Assembly: GCA_009774255.1 (NCBI GenBank)
Contig: VSNK01000003.1
Span: forward strand, 1 to 64,000
Direction: 5' to 3'
Origin: Faecalicatena sp.
Lineage (GTDB): Bacteria > Bacillota > Clostridia > Lachnospirales > Lachnospiraceae
DNA length: 64,000 nt
Positions 17,879 through 27,294 of the stretch are shown here, one piece after another. Positions within the stretch are counted from its first letter, which is position 1; every line of letters begins with the position of its first letter. The position numbers were made by a program, and so were the translations under genes. Under the pieces are notes generated by a model, which did not search any database, was not told the DNA's origin, and was given only the letters and a program-made list of their open reading frames with translations.

Positions 17879-17912
17879 GCAAAAAATCCGGAATTGCTCC
17901 CGGATTTTTTGC
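17879..17912. terminator. Bidirectional terminator downstream of the DUF1540 gene
   Basis: A GCAAAAAATCCGG arm pairs with CCGGATTTTTTGC around a short loop, giving T tracts on both strands. It lies 17 bases past the stop of the DUF1540 gene on the minus strand. Confidence 0.85.
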
Positions 17913-17928
17913 TTCATACCTTATATAG

Positions 17929-18246
17929 CTAATATCCACATTTAAAAGTCGCGCATTCCGTAGATTCACAGCGACAGGCATTGCTGCCTTCCACGCTGAT
18001 CTTTCCGGCATGGCACTTGCACTGTTCATTGTACTTACATTCCTTTGCCTCGCAGTGGATATCCGTAGCAGGATCTGCCTCGCCCGCTACATTCGAATAG
18101 GTATCTCCATGTCTCTCCTGGAAACTGTCGCAGCAGGTCTCCCCTGCCCTTTTTGCGTTGCTTCCGCCGACCTGAATCTTGTCCAGATCACACAAAAAGT
18201 TTTTATTGTGCCTGCATGTCTGTACGGTACATTTTAATTCCGGCAT
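17929..18246 (-). CDS. DUF1540 domain protein, two Cys-rich repeats
   Basis: The 105-residue protein is a tandem of two DUF1540 units (about 3-45 and 63-104), each with four cysteines in a pattern like CTVQTCRHNKNFLCDLDKI and CEAKECKYNEQCKCHAGKI. The cysteines suggest metal or cluster binding, but the function of the family is unknown; members are common in clostridia and some are linked to sporulation. It has a GAGGAGG site and its own terminator, so it is probably a single-gene unit. Confidence 0.88.
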   Translation of the reverse strand: MPELKCTVQTCRHNKNFLCDLDKIQVGGSNAKRAGETCCDSFQERHGDTYSNVAGEADPATDIHCEAKECKYNEQCKCHAGKISVEGSNACRCESTECATFKCGY

Positions 18247-18369
18247 AATGATTCCTCCTCTTTTTTTAAGATCAGTATCATTATACCCATATCGATGCTG
18301 ATTATACTATTTTATATATGATTCGCCCGCCAAAAACTCTCATTTCCCTTGCTGCCAATTTTCTGAATC

Positions 18370-18428
18370 TTCATGCCACAATATATGAGGGCGATGCACC
18401 ACATCGCTTCCATATATTGTGGCACGAA
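18370..18428. repeat. Long AT-rich hairpin of 59 bp
   Basis: Arms of 18 bp (18370-18387 and 18411-18428), starting TTCATGCCACAATATATG, have one mismatch, and an inner pair GCGATG/CATCGC extends the stem. It lies about 50 bases past the stop of the SEC-C gene. There is no T tract, so it is either a repeat element or a stabilising mRNA end. Only one copy was seen. Confidence 0.65.
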
Positions 18429-18476
18429 TCTTCGAAAAATTATCTCAACAATGAAAATGGACTTTTGACGGTCGAA

Positions 18477-18992
18477 TCATATATTTCTCCCGCAGCACTT
18501 TTTATATTTTTTGCCGCTTCCGCAGGGACAGGGGTCGTTCCGCCCGATCTTCTTCTCCCTGTGGACCGTGCCGGACTTTCTCTGTTCGAGGAAGAGGCGC
18601 TTTCTCGTCTCCTCATCATAAATATCATTCCACTGCGGCAGCTCATACAGCCAGTCCGCCCTCGCATCCACCATATTCTTATACAGCTTCTCCTTATCAA
18701 AGGCCAGGCTGACTTCCGTATCTTCATCCATCGTCTCAATCGGGTTCGCGGTCTTCAGGCTGTCATTGATCCCGTCCAGAAATCCGACCATGGTCATAAG
18801 ATCCATATCATACTTTTCAGCCAGTTCCTTTACCGTCCCCTTTACTTCTACGTCCGGCTCGGCCAAAAGCTGTTCATAAACACCCTTCTCTTCCTCAAAA
18901 TACGCGTCCCACAAGGTCTTAAGCTGCTCTCTTGTCTTTCTCTGGTCATACGCCATACCGCGCCATTGTTCCAGTAAACTCTTATCACTCAT
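18477..18992 (-). CDS. SEC-C motif protein of unknown function
   Basis: The 171-residue acidic protein ends in a zinc-binding SEC-C motif, [17 protein letters not shown] (C-x-C and CC), the same module found at the end of SecA and in many uncharacterised proteins. The first 140 residues are mostly helical and not recognised. GAAGGAG lies nine bases before the ATG at 18992; earlier in-frame ATGs overlap that site. A promoter TTTACG-17-TATAAT lies at 19096-19124. Confidence 0.8.
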   Translation of the reverse strand: MSDKSLLEQWRGMAYDQRKTREQLKTLWDAYFEEEKGVYEQLLAEPDVEVKGTVKELAEKYDMDLMTMVGFLDGINDSLKTANPIETMDEDTEVSLAFDKEKLYKNMVDARADWLYELPQWNDIYDEETRKRLFLEQRKSGTVHREKKIGRNDPCPCGSGKKYKKCCGRNI

Positions 18993-19095
18993 TGTATTTA
19001 ACTCCTTCATCATAAATATAAGTCGCTTGTATCTGCCCGGTACCCTCACAGATACGCCCGCAATCCCATGAGAATTGACTTCGGATCGCTTATCT

Positions 19096-19124
19096 ATTAT
19101 ATACTACTTTTTTTGTTCCGTAAA
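19096..19124 (-). promoter_or_regulatory. Promoter of the SEC-C gene
   Basis: TTTACG (19119-19124) and TATAAT (19096-19101) are 17 bases apart on the minus strand, about 100 bases before the start codon. Confidence 0.65.
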
Positions 19125-19188
19125 CTCTTATTTTTACAATATATGCATAATAAACGGCATTACGGTTCATGCCCTTTTTATTTTCCAA

Positions 19189-19217
19189 TTGAAGTTTTCC
19201 GCGAATTCAGATATAAT
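19189..19217 (+). promoter_or_regulatory. Promoter of the 68-residue membrane protein gene
   Basis: TTGAAG (19189-19194) and TATAAT (19212-19217) are 17 bases apart on the plus strand, 65 bases before the start codon at 19283. Together with the divergent promoter at 19096-19124 it forms a divergent promoter pair. Confidence 0.7.
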
Positions 19218-19282
19218 ATTCAAAAACCTGCCATTGGCTGATATTTGGCATACTATGGAATCCAAAAGGAGGATTGATCCAT

Positions 19283-19489
19283 ATGAAAAAAATAAAACGA
19301 GTTCTGGCCCTTCTCGGCGCAATCCTGTTGATTGCTCTGTATGTTTCCACTTTGATCTTCGCGTTGTTGGACAGCCCTCTGTTCTTCGACCTATTGAAGG
19401 TCTCCGTAGCTGCCACGATCTTTTTTCCTGTCACGCTGTATGCCTGCATCCTTTTCACCCGCCTTGGTGACCATGACGAAGAGGAATAA
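19283..19489 (+). CDS. Small two-helix membrane protein
   Basis: This 68-residue plus-strand protein has a basic start (MKKIKRV), two hydrophobic helices (about 8-27 and 37-58) and an acidic end DHDEEE. AGGAGG lies ten bases upstream and a good promoter is present. No family is recognised. It converges on the gene at 19490-19714, with the two stop codons touching. Confidence 0.75.
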   Translation: MKKIKRVLALLGAILLIALYVSTLIFALLDSPLFFDLLKVSVAATIFFPVTLYACILFTRLGDHDEEE

Positions 19490-19714
19490 TCATATATACA
19501 GTAGTTCCGCCAGTGTCATCACTGCGCTCCAGTGGGCAGCGGCAGTGATCTTGCCGGTGTCCTCACTTTTTTTTTCCTTTTTGCTCCTGCTATGTAGATC
19601 CTTTCCCGGCTCCTCAGATTCCGGTTCTTTTCCCTTGATCACGTTCTTTTTCCTTAGATATTCTTCCATTGTTATCATGGCATCTTCCTCTTTTCTATTC
19701 ATTTTCCGTTGCAT
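19490..19714 (-). CDS. Small hydrophilic protein of unknown function
   Basis: The 74-residue protein is highly charged (Lys and Glu rich) up to about residue 55 and ends in a short more hydrophobic stretch. AGGAGG five bases before the ATG supports translation. It is convergent with the membrane protein gene at 19283-19489, with no bases between the stops. I recognise no family. Confidence 0.55.
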   Translation of the reverse strand: MQRKMNRKEEDAMITMEEYLRKKNVIKGKEPESEEPGKDLHSRSKKEKKSEDTGKITAAAHWSAVMTLAELLYI

Positions 19715-19871
19715 AGTTACCTCCTGTCCGTTTAGACCCCAGCTTTACTATTATATGCTCTCCTTTCAAAAATATTCCTGAGATTCCCTTTTTCATACTT
19801 TTTATCCTAACAATCAAATGTGACAGGCCCGTGACTCATTTCTTAAATATTTCGAAGGATTCTAAAGAAAA

Positions 19872-19923
19872 ATTGAAAAAAACACCTGACGCAGGACTGC
19901 TTTGTTCCGCTGCGTCAGGTGTT
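19872..19923 (-). terminator. Rho-independent terminator of purA
   Basis: Arms AACACCTGACGCAG (19881-19894) and CTGCGTCAGGTGTT (19910-19923) pair perfectly, and the minus strand continues into a run of seven T. It lies 10 bases past the purA stop codon. Confidence 0.92.
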
Positions 19924-19933
19924 GCTACACACG

Positions 19934-21208
19934 CTATCTGTATATGATATCCTCTCGTCCGGGACCATTGCTGATCATATGGATCGGATATCCGATCTGT
20001 TCTTCTACAAACTCAATATACTTTCTGCAATTCTCCGGGAGTTCCTCATACTTCTTGATTCCGCGGATATCGCATTTCCATCCCGGAAGCTTTTTCAGCA
20101 CCGGCTTCGCCTTCGCCAGCAAATGTGTTACCGGAAATTCTGCCGTCACCTCTCCGTCAATCTCATATCCTACACAGACCGGAATCTCGTCCAGATATCC
20201 CAGCACATCCAGTACCGTAAATGCCACGTCTGTCGTCCCCTGCAGCCTGCAGCCGTACTTGGATGCCACACAGTCGAACCAGCCCACTCTTCTCGGCCGT
20301 CCTGTGGTCGCGCCATACTCTCCGCCGTCTCCGCCCCGTCTGCGGAGTTCTTCCGCCTCATCCCCGAAGAGTTCACTGACAAAAGCGCCTGCTCCGACCG
20401 CGCTGGAATATGCTTTGCACACCGTAATGATCTGCTTGATCTCATAAGGCGGGATCCCTGCGCCGATGGCACCATATGCCGCCAGAGTCGAGGAGGACGT
20501 CACCATAGGGTAGATCCCGTGATCCGGATCCTTCAGAGATCCGAGCTGCCCTTCCAGAAGGATATTCTTCCCCTCCTTCAGAGCATTGTGCAAAAACAAA
20601 GGCACGTCGCACACATAAGGGGAAATCATCTCCCTGTAACCGATCAGTTCCTTGTACAACTCCTCCGGATCAATGAGAGGCTTGTGATACAGATGCTCCA
20701 GAAATACATTTTTCTGCTCCGCCACACGGGCTGCTTTTTCTCTGAGCAGTCCTTCGTCATATAGTTCACTGACCTGGAAGCCGATCTTTGCGAACTTATC
20801 CGAATAGAAGGGCGCGATCCCGGACTTGGTAGAGCCAAAAGACTTTCCGCCAAGGCGCTCTTCCTCATATGCGTCAAACAGCTTGTGATATGACATGACG
20901 ATCTGCGCACGGTCAGACACCAGGAGCTTCGGCGCAGGAACCCCCCGGTCAATGACAGACCGTATTTCCTCACACAGTGTGGGAATATCCAAAGCCACTC
21001 CATTTCCGATTACGCTTGTCGTATGGCTGTAAAATACACCTGACGGCAATGTATGCAGCGCGAATTTTCCATAATCATTTACGATCGTATGCCCTGCATT
21101 GGCACCTCCCTGAAAACGGACAATAATGTCGGATTCCCTGCCCAGCATATCCGTAATCTTACCTTTACCTTCATCGCCCCAGTTTGCTCCAACTACTGCT
21201 TTAACCAT
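19934..21208 (-). CDS. purA: Adenylosuccinate synthetase
   Basis: The 424-residue enzyme joins aspartate to IMP using GTP, the first step from IMP to AMP. It has the P-loop-like NWGDEGKGKITD (9-20), GGANAGHTIV and the conserved GSTKSGIAP and TGRPRRVGWFD blocks. I use the ATG at 21208, with AGGAGGG six bases upstream, as the family starts MVKAVVGAN. A strong promoter and its own terminator mark it as a single-gene transcript; no purine riboswitch is seen in the short leader. Confidence 0.96.
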   Translation of the reverse strand: MVKAVVGANWGDEGKGKITDMLGRESDIIVRFQGGANAGHTIVNDYGKFALHTLPSGVFYSHTTSVIGNGVALDIPTLCEEIRSVIDRGVPAPKLLVSDRAQIVMSYHKLFDAYEEERLGGKSFGSTKSGIAPFYSDKFAKIGFQVSELYDEGLLREKAARVAEQKNVFLEHLYHKPLIDPEELYKELIGYREMISPYVCDVPLFLHNALKEGKNILLEGQLGSLKDPDHGIYPMVTSSSTLAAYGAIGAGIPPYEIKQIITVCKAYSSAVGAGAFVSELFGDEAEELRRRGGDGGEYGATTGRPRRVGWFDCVASKYGCRLQGTTDVAFTVLDVLGYLDEIPVCVGYEIDGEVTAEFPVTHLLAKAKPVLKKLPGWKCDIRGIKKYEELPENCRKYIEFVEEQIGYPIHMISNGPGREDIIYR

Positions 21209-21279
21209 TTTAAACCCTCCTGCAATCTGCGCAGCCAATTTTTGACACTACACTTTTGTATCTGTAAACTGCCGTATGC

Positions 21280-21308
21280 ATTATACTATAATTTTTTATA
21301 TCTGTAAA
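21280..21308 (-). promoter_or_regulatory. purA promoter
   Basis: TTTACA (21303-21308) and TATAAT (21280-21285) are separated by 17 bases on the minus strand, about 70 bases before the start codon. The region 21209-21331 holds nothing else that I can identify. Confidence 0.8.
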
Positions 21309-21331
21309 ATACATTTTAAAAAAACTTATCC

Positions 21332-22903
21332 TTACATCAAAGGCGCAATCAGACGAAGAACCCTGCCCATAAAGATCATCCCGAGATTGATCTTCTTCAG
21401 ATCGGCCACGGAAATCCTGTGGCATTGTTTCAGGGTCTTCTGGAAATCCTGCTCCACATCCCGAATCACAGGATTATTATAGATGAACACCCCGCACTCA
21501 AAATGCAGATAAAGGCTCCGATAGTCCAGATTAATCGTCCCTATGGTCGCCGTATCGTTATCAGAGACAAAAATCTTCGCGTGCACGAAGCCAGGGGTGA
21601 ACTCATAGATCTTGACCCCTGCCTGGATCAGTTCCCTGTAATAGGTCTTTGCCAGCGCAAACGCGTACCGCTTATCCGGAATGCCCGGCATGATAATCTT
21701 CACGTCGATCCCGCTCTTCGCCGCCCGGCAGAGCGCATCCGTCATCTGGCTGTCCAGAATCAGATAGGGCGTCATGATATGTACGTACTTTTTTGCATGA
21801 TTCAAAATATGGCAGTACACTTCCTCGCCCACGTCTTCATGATCAAAGGGACTGTCCCCATAAGGCATCACGAATCCCAGTTCCCGCCGCAGTTCCTTGC
21901 ACGGTTTCGTAAGATATCTCCCATAATACTCCGGTTTGCGCTCCGTGGCGTTCCACATCTGCAGGAACAGCATCGTCAGGCTCTGCACGGCATCGCCCTC
22001 CAGCATGACAGCCGTGTCCTTCCAGTAACCGAATCTTTCCTGCCGGTTGATATATTCATCTCCCAGATTGATTCCGCCGGTAAAGCCCACTTTTCCGTCT
22101 ATGACGCAGATCTTCCGGTGATCCCGGTTATTCTGCGCGGTAGTAAGTACCGGCCGGATGGGACTGAACATTTTACATTTGATTCCAAACTTTTGGATCA
22201 TCTTCGGGTAATTATAGGGAAGAAGGGAAATACTGCACATCCCGTCATACATAAAGCGGACATCCAGTCCCTCGGCCGCCTTCTGCTTCAGGATCCGTAA
22301 AATGCTTTCCCACATATAACCCTCGGCCACAATAAAATATTCCAGAAAAATAAACTTCCGGGCGCCTTTCAACTGCTCCAGCAGTGCCGGAAACTTTTCC
22401 TCCCCGCAGCTAAAATAGGTTGCTTTTGTGTTACGGTACACCGGAAAATGGAGCGACCGGTTCATATAGTGGGCCAGATTGGCATTGGCCGGTTTGCTGC
22501 GGCGCAGATCTTCCACGATGCTCTTTTTCTGGTTCAGATAAGGCCATGTCTCCATCTGCCGCTGTTTGAGCTGTTCTCCTATAAAATGGACTCCCAGTTC
22601 CATCTTGGCATACACATAAAAGGCGCATCCAAAGACCGGAAAGATCAAGATCAAAAGAATCCACGTTCGGCTGAATTCCGGACAAGTCTGCTCATTCATG
22701 ATATAGATGATCACACCAGCCTGTACCACCAGAGTCACGCCGTAGATATAGACCATATAATCCCTAAGGATCGTCAGCAGGCCCGCAAACATTGCCAGCT
22801 GCAGCAGGATCAGCAGCAGGATCAGCGCGGTACGGCTGAATATAATACGCAGAACTCCCTTTTTCGCTTTTTTTCCAGCCTTTACAGCTATATTGTATTC
22901 CAT
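21332..22903 (-). CDS. cls: Cardiolipin synthase
   Basis: The 523-residue membrane enzyme condenses two phosphatidylglycerols to cardiolipin. Two or three N-terminal hydrophobic helices (about 20-40, 43-63 and 78-98) precede two phospholipase-D motifs, HRKICVIDGKVGFTGG and HAKIFVSDNDTATIGT (HxKxxxxD), that together form the active site. AAGGAG lies ten bases before the ATG. The length is typical of Firmicutes members. Confidence 0.93.
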   Translation of the reverse strand: MEYNIAVKAGKKAKKGVLRIIFSRTALILLLILLQLAMFAGLLTILRDYMVYIYGVTLVVQAGVIIYIMNEQTCPEFSRTWILLILIFPVFGCAFYVYAKMELGVHFIGEQLKQRQMETWPYLNQKKSIVEDLRRSKPANANLAHYMNRSLHFPVYRNTKATYFSCGEEKFPALLEQLKGARKFIFLEYFIVAEGYMWESILRILKQKAAEGLDVRFMYDGMCSISLLPYNYPKMIQKFGIKCKMFSPIRPVLTTAQNNRDHRKICVIDGKVGFTGGINLGDEYINRQERFGYWKDTAVMLEGDAVQSLTMLFLQMWNATERKPEYYGRYLTKPCKELRRELGFVMPYGDSPFDHEDVGEEVYCHILNHAKKYVHIMTPYLILDSQMTDALCRAAKSGIDVKIIMPGIPDKRYAFALAKTYYRELIQAGVKIYEFTPGFVHAKIFVSDNDTATIGTINLDYRSLYLHFECGVFIYNNPVIRDVEQDFQKTLKQCHRISVADLKKINLGMIFMGRVLRLIAPLM

Positions 22904-23038
22904 AAAAATAAAACTCCTTCATCAAGGCTCTGACAATCCGTACAGAGCACATTGCCGGCATTTTCTGCCGGATTCCGGAAAAAACAAATGAAATCCCTTA
23001 GAGCAAAAGCCCCTTGGGATCCCATCATCCTCTCAGTT

Positions 23039-23395
23039 CTACTCTTTGTCGGAAGCGACCTCTTCGTCTGACCGGACTTCCGTCTCTTCTGCCGCAGGCG
23101 CAGACTCCTCCTTCTCTTCCGCGGCTTTTACCGTGTCCTCCTTCTCTTCTTCCGCGTCCTCACCGGATTCTGCGTCCTCCTTCCGAGCCGGATCCGCCGC
23201 TTTATTCAGCGGAACATATCCCCGTCCGGAAACAGGCTTCAGATCGCCATCCAGGTCAAAATCATCCTCATCCTCAAATTCGTCATCCTCGAATTCGGAT
23301 GCTTCATTTTTCTTTTTACAAAAATAAGCAATTATGATACCGATTATCGTTCCTACAACAGCGAGGGCTGCCAGCCATTTAAAATTCTTTTTCAA
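23039..23395 (-). CDS. Membrane-anchored acidic protein of unknown function
   Basis: The 118-residue protein has a basic start, one hydrophobic helix (about 8-26) followed by CKKK, and a long Glu/Asp-rich, probably disordered tail with repeated EE, ED and AEE runs. The first codon is TTG, with GGAG nine bases upstream. No family is recognised. The tail is probably cytoplasmic. Confidence 0.6.
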   Translation of the reverse strand: MKKNFKWLAALAVVGTIIGIIIAYFCKKKNEASEFEDDEFEDEDDFDLDGDLKPVSGRGYVPLNKAADPARKEDAESGEDAEEEKEDTVKAAEEKEESAPAAEETEVRSDEEVASDKE

Positions 23396-23480
23396 AACAG
23401 GACTCTCCTTTCTTCCATTCCGTGACTAAATCATTTACTATTTTAATACTTTTTAAACACAATTACAATCTTTTTTTTGA

Positions 23481-24890
23481 TCAGACCTTCCATTCTTCGG
23501 TAAGTATTTTCACCGCCTCTACGATCTTCTCTTCACTCATATTCGCATATCCCAGCAGAATCGTTGCAGGAGCCTTCGGCCGGGGCTCCACATCATATTC
23601 GGAGAGTCCGTATACTCTGACTCCCCGCCGCCCGGCCCGGCGGATCAGTTCTTCCTCCGACATCCCGTTCTGGACATGGAGGAGAAGATGCACCCCCGCA
23701 TTTTCCCCGGAAATGCGGAATGCTTCTGTCCGGCAGAGAGAACTTTTCAGGCAGGAAAGCAAGGTATCATGCCTGCTCTTATAAAGTGCGCGGGTCTTGT
23801 TCAGATGCCGTTCAAAATAGCCGTTTCCAATGAACTTTTCGAGAATCAGCTGATCCACCTTGGACACCGTGGAATTCAAAAAGCGGCTCCGTTCCTGATA
23901 TAGCTTGAGGAGCGGCTGCGGCAGAACCAGATAGCTCATCCGGATTGCAGGAGCGATCGCTTTGGAAAACGTACCGATATAAATCACCTTTTCCTGGCTG
24001 TCATATCCCTGCAGGGCGGGAATCGGCTTTCCCTTATAGCGGAATTCACTGTCATAATCGTCCTCAATGATGTACCGGCCCTCCTGCTTTCCTGCCCATC
24101 TCAGCAGTTCCAGACGGCGCTTTATGGGCATCACGATTCCCAGCGGATACTGGTGGGAAGGCATGACAAACGCGATATCCGCGCCGGAAGCCTCCAGCTC
24201 CTTCACGTCCATCCCCCTGGAATCCATATCCACCGTACGGATACGGAAGGACAGATTCTCAAACAGACGGTAAGCCTGCCTGTAGGTCGGATTTTCAAAG
24301 GCCACCGTGTGATCCTGTCCTGTCATGGTGGCGAGGAGCATCAGCAGATAATCATTTCCTGCGCCGATGATCATCTGCTCGGGATCACAGTTGACCCCTC
24401 TGGCCTGATGAAGGTAGCTGCAGATCGCGCTGCGCAGTCCGTATTCTCCCTGTGGGTTTCCCAGCCGGAACAATTCCGCGCGGTCATCCAGCAGGCTTTC
24501 TTTGGAAAGCTTTCGCCACGCGTTGTAAGGAAAGCTGTTCAGATCCACACCGTTGGGCGTAAAATCATAGAGACAGTCCGTCCCCTTCGCGGTGTCCGCA
24601 CCCCTGTATCTGGCAGCAGGACGTCCGAGCTGATACAGCCCCTCTACGTCCGCGACAAAAAAACCGCGGCAGGGTTCTGCCTCCACATAACCCTCTGACA
24701 GCAGCTGCTCGTAAGCAAGCTCTACCGTGCTTCTGCTGACCTCCAGATACCGGCAGAGGGCACGGGTAGAGGGCAGCTTATCACCGCTTCTAAGCTGTGC
24801 GGTCCGGATCTCATTTTTGATGTAAAGATAAATCTGTTCATACAGCGGTGTCTTTGACTTTGCATCCAGACTCATGGTCAGTTCATTCAT
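23481..24890 (-). CDS. MocR/PdxR-type transcription regulator
   Basis: The 469-residue fusion has an N-terminal GntR winged helix (about 12-80, GDKLPSTRALCRYLEVSRSTVELAYEQL) and a C-terminal aminotransferase class I domain that binds PLP, with the lysine in GTFSKAIAPAIRMSYL. Regulators of this type control vitamin B6 synthesis or aminobutyrate use; no pdx genes lie nearby, so the target is unknown. GAGGAG lies nine bases before the ATG at 24890. A longer frame to 24929 lacks a site. Confidence 0.9.
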   Translation of the reverse strand: MNELTMSLDAKSKTPLYEQIYLYIKNEIRTAQLRSGDKLPSTRALCRYLEVSRSTVELAYEQLLSEGYVEAEPCRGFFVADVEGLYQLGRPAARYRGADTAKGTDCLYDFTPNGVDLNSFPYNAWRKLSKESLLDDRAELFRLGNPQGEYGLRSAICSYLHQARGVNCDPEQMIIGAGNDYLLMLLATMTGQDHTVAFENPTYRQAYRLFENLSFRIRTVDMDSRGMDVKELEASGADIAFVMPSHQYPLGIVMPIKRRLELLRWAGKQEGRYIIEDDYDSEFRYKGKPIPALQGYDSQEKVIYIGTFSKAIAPAIRMSYLVLPQPLLKLYQERSRFLNSTVSKVDQLILEKFIGNGYFERHLNKTRALYKSRHDTLLSCLKSSLCRTEAFRISGENAGVHLLLHVQNGMSEEELIRRAGRRGVRVYGLSEYDVEPRPKAPATILLGYANMSEEKIVEAVKILTEEWKV

Positions 24891-24954
24891 AAGAAAAGAC
24901 TCCTCTATGGGCTTTTGGCATACCTGCAAGGGTACTGAGCAGATACGCCTCTGT

Positions 24955-26622
24955 TTACTTCGGCAGTTTAAAGGAACTCTTCAAAGATACGATCCGGTTA
25001 AAAACCAATGCCTCCGGAGAGGAATCCTTTGCGTCAATACAAAAGTATCCGTTCCTTACAAACTGGAAGCTGTCATAGGCTTGCGCTTCCGCAAATCCCG
25101 GCTCCACCGGGCAGTCCTTCAATACAGTCAGAGAATTCGGATTCAGATTCAGGGAACCGTCCTCCTTGTTATAGACCCCCTTCTCTTCGTCCACCAGATT
25201 CTCATACAGACGGACTTCCGCTCTTTTGGCCCAGGGAGCCGCCACCCAGTGGATCGTCCCCTTGACTTTTCTTCCGGTAAACCCGCTTCCGCTCTTCGTT
25301 TCCGGGTCATAGGTACAGTGTACCTCTGTTACATTTCCCTCCGCGTCTTTGACAAAGCTTTGGCATGTCACAAAGTATGCGGACATCAGGCGCACTTCAT
25401 TGCCCGGGAACAGGCGGAAATACTTCTTCGGAGGTTCCTCCATAAAATCATCCCGCTCGATATACAGCTCCCGGCAAAACGGCACCTTTCTCGTTCCCAA
25501 CGCTTCATTTTCCAGATTGTTTGGAACGTCCAGATATTCGGTCTCCCCCTCCGGGTAATTATCAATGATCAGCCTGATGGGATGCAGCACCGCCATCATG
25601 CGTGCCTTTTTCATCTTCAGATCTTCCCGGATGCAGTATTCCAGCATGGCATAATCGACGGAGCTCTGTGCCTTAGATACGCCGCACATCTCAATGAACA
25701 TCTTCAGAGCCTCCGGTGTGAACCCGCGTCTGCGCAGTGCGGCGATGGACACCAGGCGCGGATCATCCCACCCGTCAACGATGCCGTCCTCCACAAGCTT
25801 TTTGATATAGCGCTTTCCTGTCACCACATTGGTCAGATACAATTTCGCGAACTCGATCTGGCGGGGCGGATTTTCAAATTCACACTCCCGTACGACCCAG
25901 TCATACAGCGGCCGATGATCCTCAAACTCTAACGTACAGATCGAATGGGTGATCCCTTCGATGGCATCCTCGATCGGGTGCGCGAAATCATACATCGGAT
26001 AGATGCACCACTTATCCCCTGTCCTGTGGTGGGACATCCGCGCCACACGGTAAATCACGGGGTCACGCATATTGATATTCGGCGAAGCCATGTCAATCTT
26101 TGCGCGGAGTACCTTTTCTCCGTCCTGAAATTCCCCGGCACGCATCTGCTCAAAAAGACGCAGATTCTCTTCCACCCCGCGTTCCCGGTAAGGACTTTTC
26201 CTTCCCGCTTCCGTCAGCGTCCCGCGGTATTCCCGGATCTCTTCCGCGGACAAGTCACAGACATATGCCTTGCCTTTCCGGATCAATTTGACCGCGCATT
26301 CGTACATCTGGTCAAAATAATCGGATGCGAAATACAGATGGTCTTCCCAGTCTGCCCCCAGCCACCGGATATCTTCCTTGATCGAGTCTACAAATTCTAT
26401 CTTTTCCTTTGTCGGATTCGTGTCGTCGAACCGCATATGGAATGTTCCATGATATTTTTGCGCCAGCCCGTAATTCAAAAGTATGGACTTTGCATGTCCG
26501 ATATGCAGATATCCGTTCGGTTCCGGCGGGAATCTGGTACATACATGATCGTACACTCCTTCCGCCAGATCCTTGTCGATCTCCTGCTCTATAAAATTCT
26601 TCGATACAACGTCATTTTCCAT
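24955..26622 (-). CDS. glnS: Glutaminyl-tRNA synthetase
   Basis: The 555-residue class I enzyme charges tRNA-Gln. The HIGH motif is in [14 protein letters not shown] (about 33-46), the acceptor-binding domain follows, and the C-terminal anticodon-binding beta-barrels occupy about 340-555. The segment that aligns with the KMSKS loop reads [10 protein letters not shown] in place of the usual VMSKRKL, so only the K-R part is kept. AGGAGG precedes the ATG. Presence of GlnS suggests direct charging of tRNA-Gln in this organism. Confidence 0.95.
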   Translation of the reverse strand: MENDVVSKNFIEQEIDKDLAEGVYDHVCTRFPPEPNGYLHIGHAKSILLNYGLAQKYHGTFHMRFDDTNPTKEKIEFVDSIKEDIRWLGADWEDHLYFASDYFDQMYECAVKLIRKGKAYVCDLSAEEIREYRGTLTEAGRKSPYRERGVEENLRLFEQMRAGEFQDGEKVLRAKIDMASPNINMRDPVIYRVARMSHHRTGDKWCIYPMYDFAHPIEDAIEGITHSICTLEFEDHRPLYDWVVRECEFENPPRQIEFAKLYLTNVVTGKRYIKKLVEDGIVDGWDDPRLVSIAALRRRGFTPEALKMFIEMCGVSKAQSSVDYAMLEYCIREDLKMKKARMMAVLHPIRLIIDNYPEGETEYLDVPNNLENEALGTRKVPFCRELYIERDDFMEEPPKKYFRLFPGNEVRLMSAYFVTCQSFVKDAEGNVTEVHCTYDPETKSGSGFTGRKVKGTIHWVAAPWAKRAEVRLYENLVDEEKGVYNKEDGSLNLNPNSLTVLKDCPVEPGFAEAQAYDSFQFVRNGYFCIDAKDSSPEALVFNRIVSLKSSFKLPK

Positions 26623-26724
26623 GGTTTCCTCCTCAATCCTTCAATATCTGCCAATTATCTTACCATAATTTGCATACAACGGCAAGGCTGAAATAGCTTT
26701 GAAAGGACAAAAAAGCCGCCCTTC

Positions 26725-26870
26725 GTTACTGTTCACGGCTAACCGTGCACTCGCTGCACGGTTAGCCGCCAGAAAAGTGATGGGGCGATGACATCTGCCC
26801 CATCGCCGAAGGCGATTTTAAATGGCAGATGTCGTTACTATGAGCGGCCGGTTAGGCCGTGAATAGTAAC
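26725..26870 (+). mobile_element. MITE-like element A, copy 2 (146 bp, 8-bp target duplication)
   Basis: The element begins GTTACTGTTCACGGCTAACC and ends GTTAGGCCGTGAATAGTAAC. The 8-bp sequence CGCCCTTC directly precedes (26717-26724) and follows it (26871-26878). Internal hairpins have a 13-bp stem (GGCTAACCGTGCA with its complement) and a 10-bp stem (GACATCTGCC/GGCAGATGTC) around a smaller ATCGCC/GGCGAT pair. It lies in the 305-bp gap between glnS and an unknown gene. Confidence 0.9.
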
Positions 26871-26928
26871 CGCCCTTCCTCCGAGGCCGGCTTCCTTATT
26901 GATTCAAAAAAATTGAGTTTTCTCTTTT

Positions 26929-27294
26929 CTAATCCAAATTTGTACCCGGAACAAAAAAACTTCCCACCGCATTGAGCAGAATCAGATACTGCAGACACAG
27001 CTCTGTCTGGCATTCCTCAAACAGCCTGCAGGAAGGGATTCCCACATATTCGTCGTTGGCCAGATCCCAGTCCCGCACCAGGAGTGTCCCGAGATATCTC
27101 AGTCCCTCTCCCTTATCTTCCCGTACGCAGATGCAGATTTCGATGTTATCCTTCATGGATTTCAGATAATGGATCAGATAACGGATAAAATCCGGTCTAC
27201 CCAGATGCTGCCATTTTTCCACAAAAAGCGTCAACTCAACCAATGCATCTCTCAGCGGAATCAGATGTTCTTTTTTCAGGTTACTAATTATCAT
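26929..27294 (-). CDS. Hypothetical protein, 121 residues
   Basis: I do not recognise this protein. It is a soluble alpha/beta-looking sequence with a leucine-rich N-terminal helix (about 8-30) and four cysteines (two in ICICV near residue 57, two near residues 90-101). The ATG at 27294 has AGAGGA six bases upstream. Longer in-frame versions overlap the galT end on the same strand and are unlikely. It lies downstream of galT, about 125 bp away. Confidence 0.6.
   Translation of the reverse strand: MIISNLKKEHLIPLRDALVELTLFVEKWQHLGRPDFIRYLIHYLKSMKDNIEICICVREDKGEGLRYLGTLLVRDWDLANDEYVGIPSCRLFEECQTELCLQYLILLNAVGSFFVPGTNLD

Noticed and set aside
21209..21331. Purine riboswitch upstream of purA
   Set aside because: The leader is short and AT-rich with no aptamer-like core.
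22956..22985. Terminator after the acidic membrane protein gene
   Set aside because: A CCGGCA/TGCCGG hairpin is present, but the T run is on the wrong side for the minus strand.
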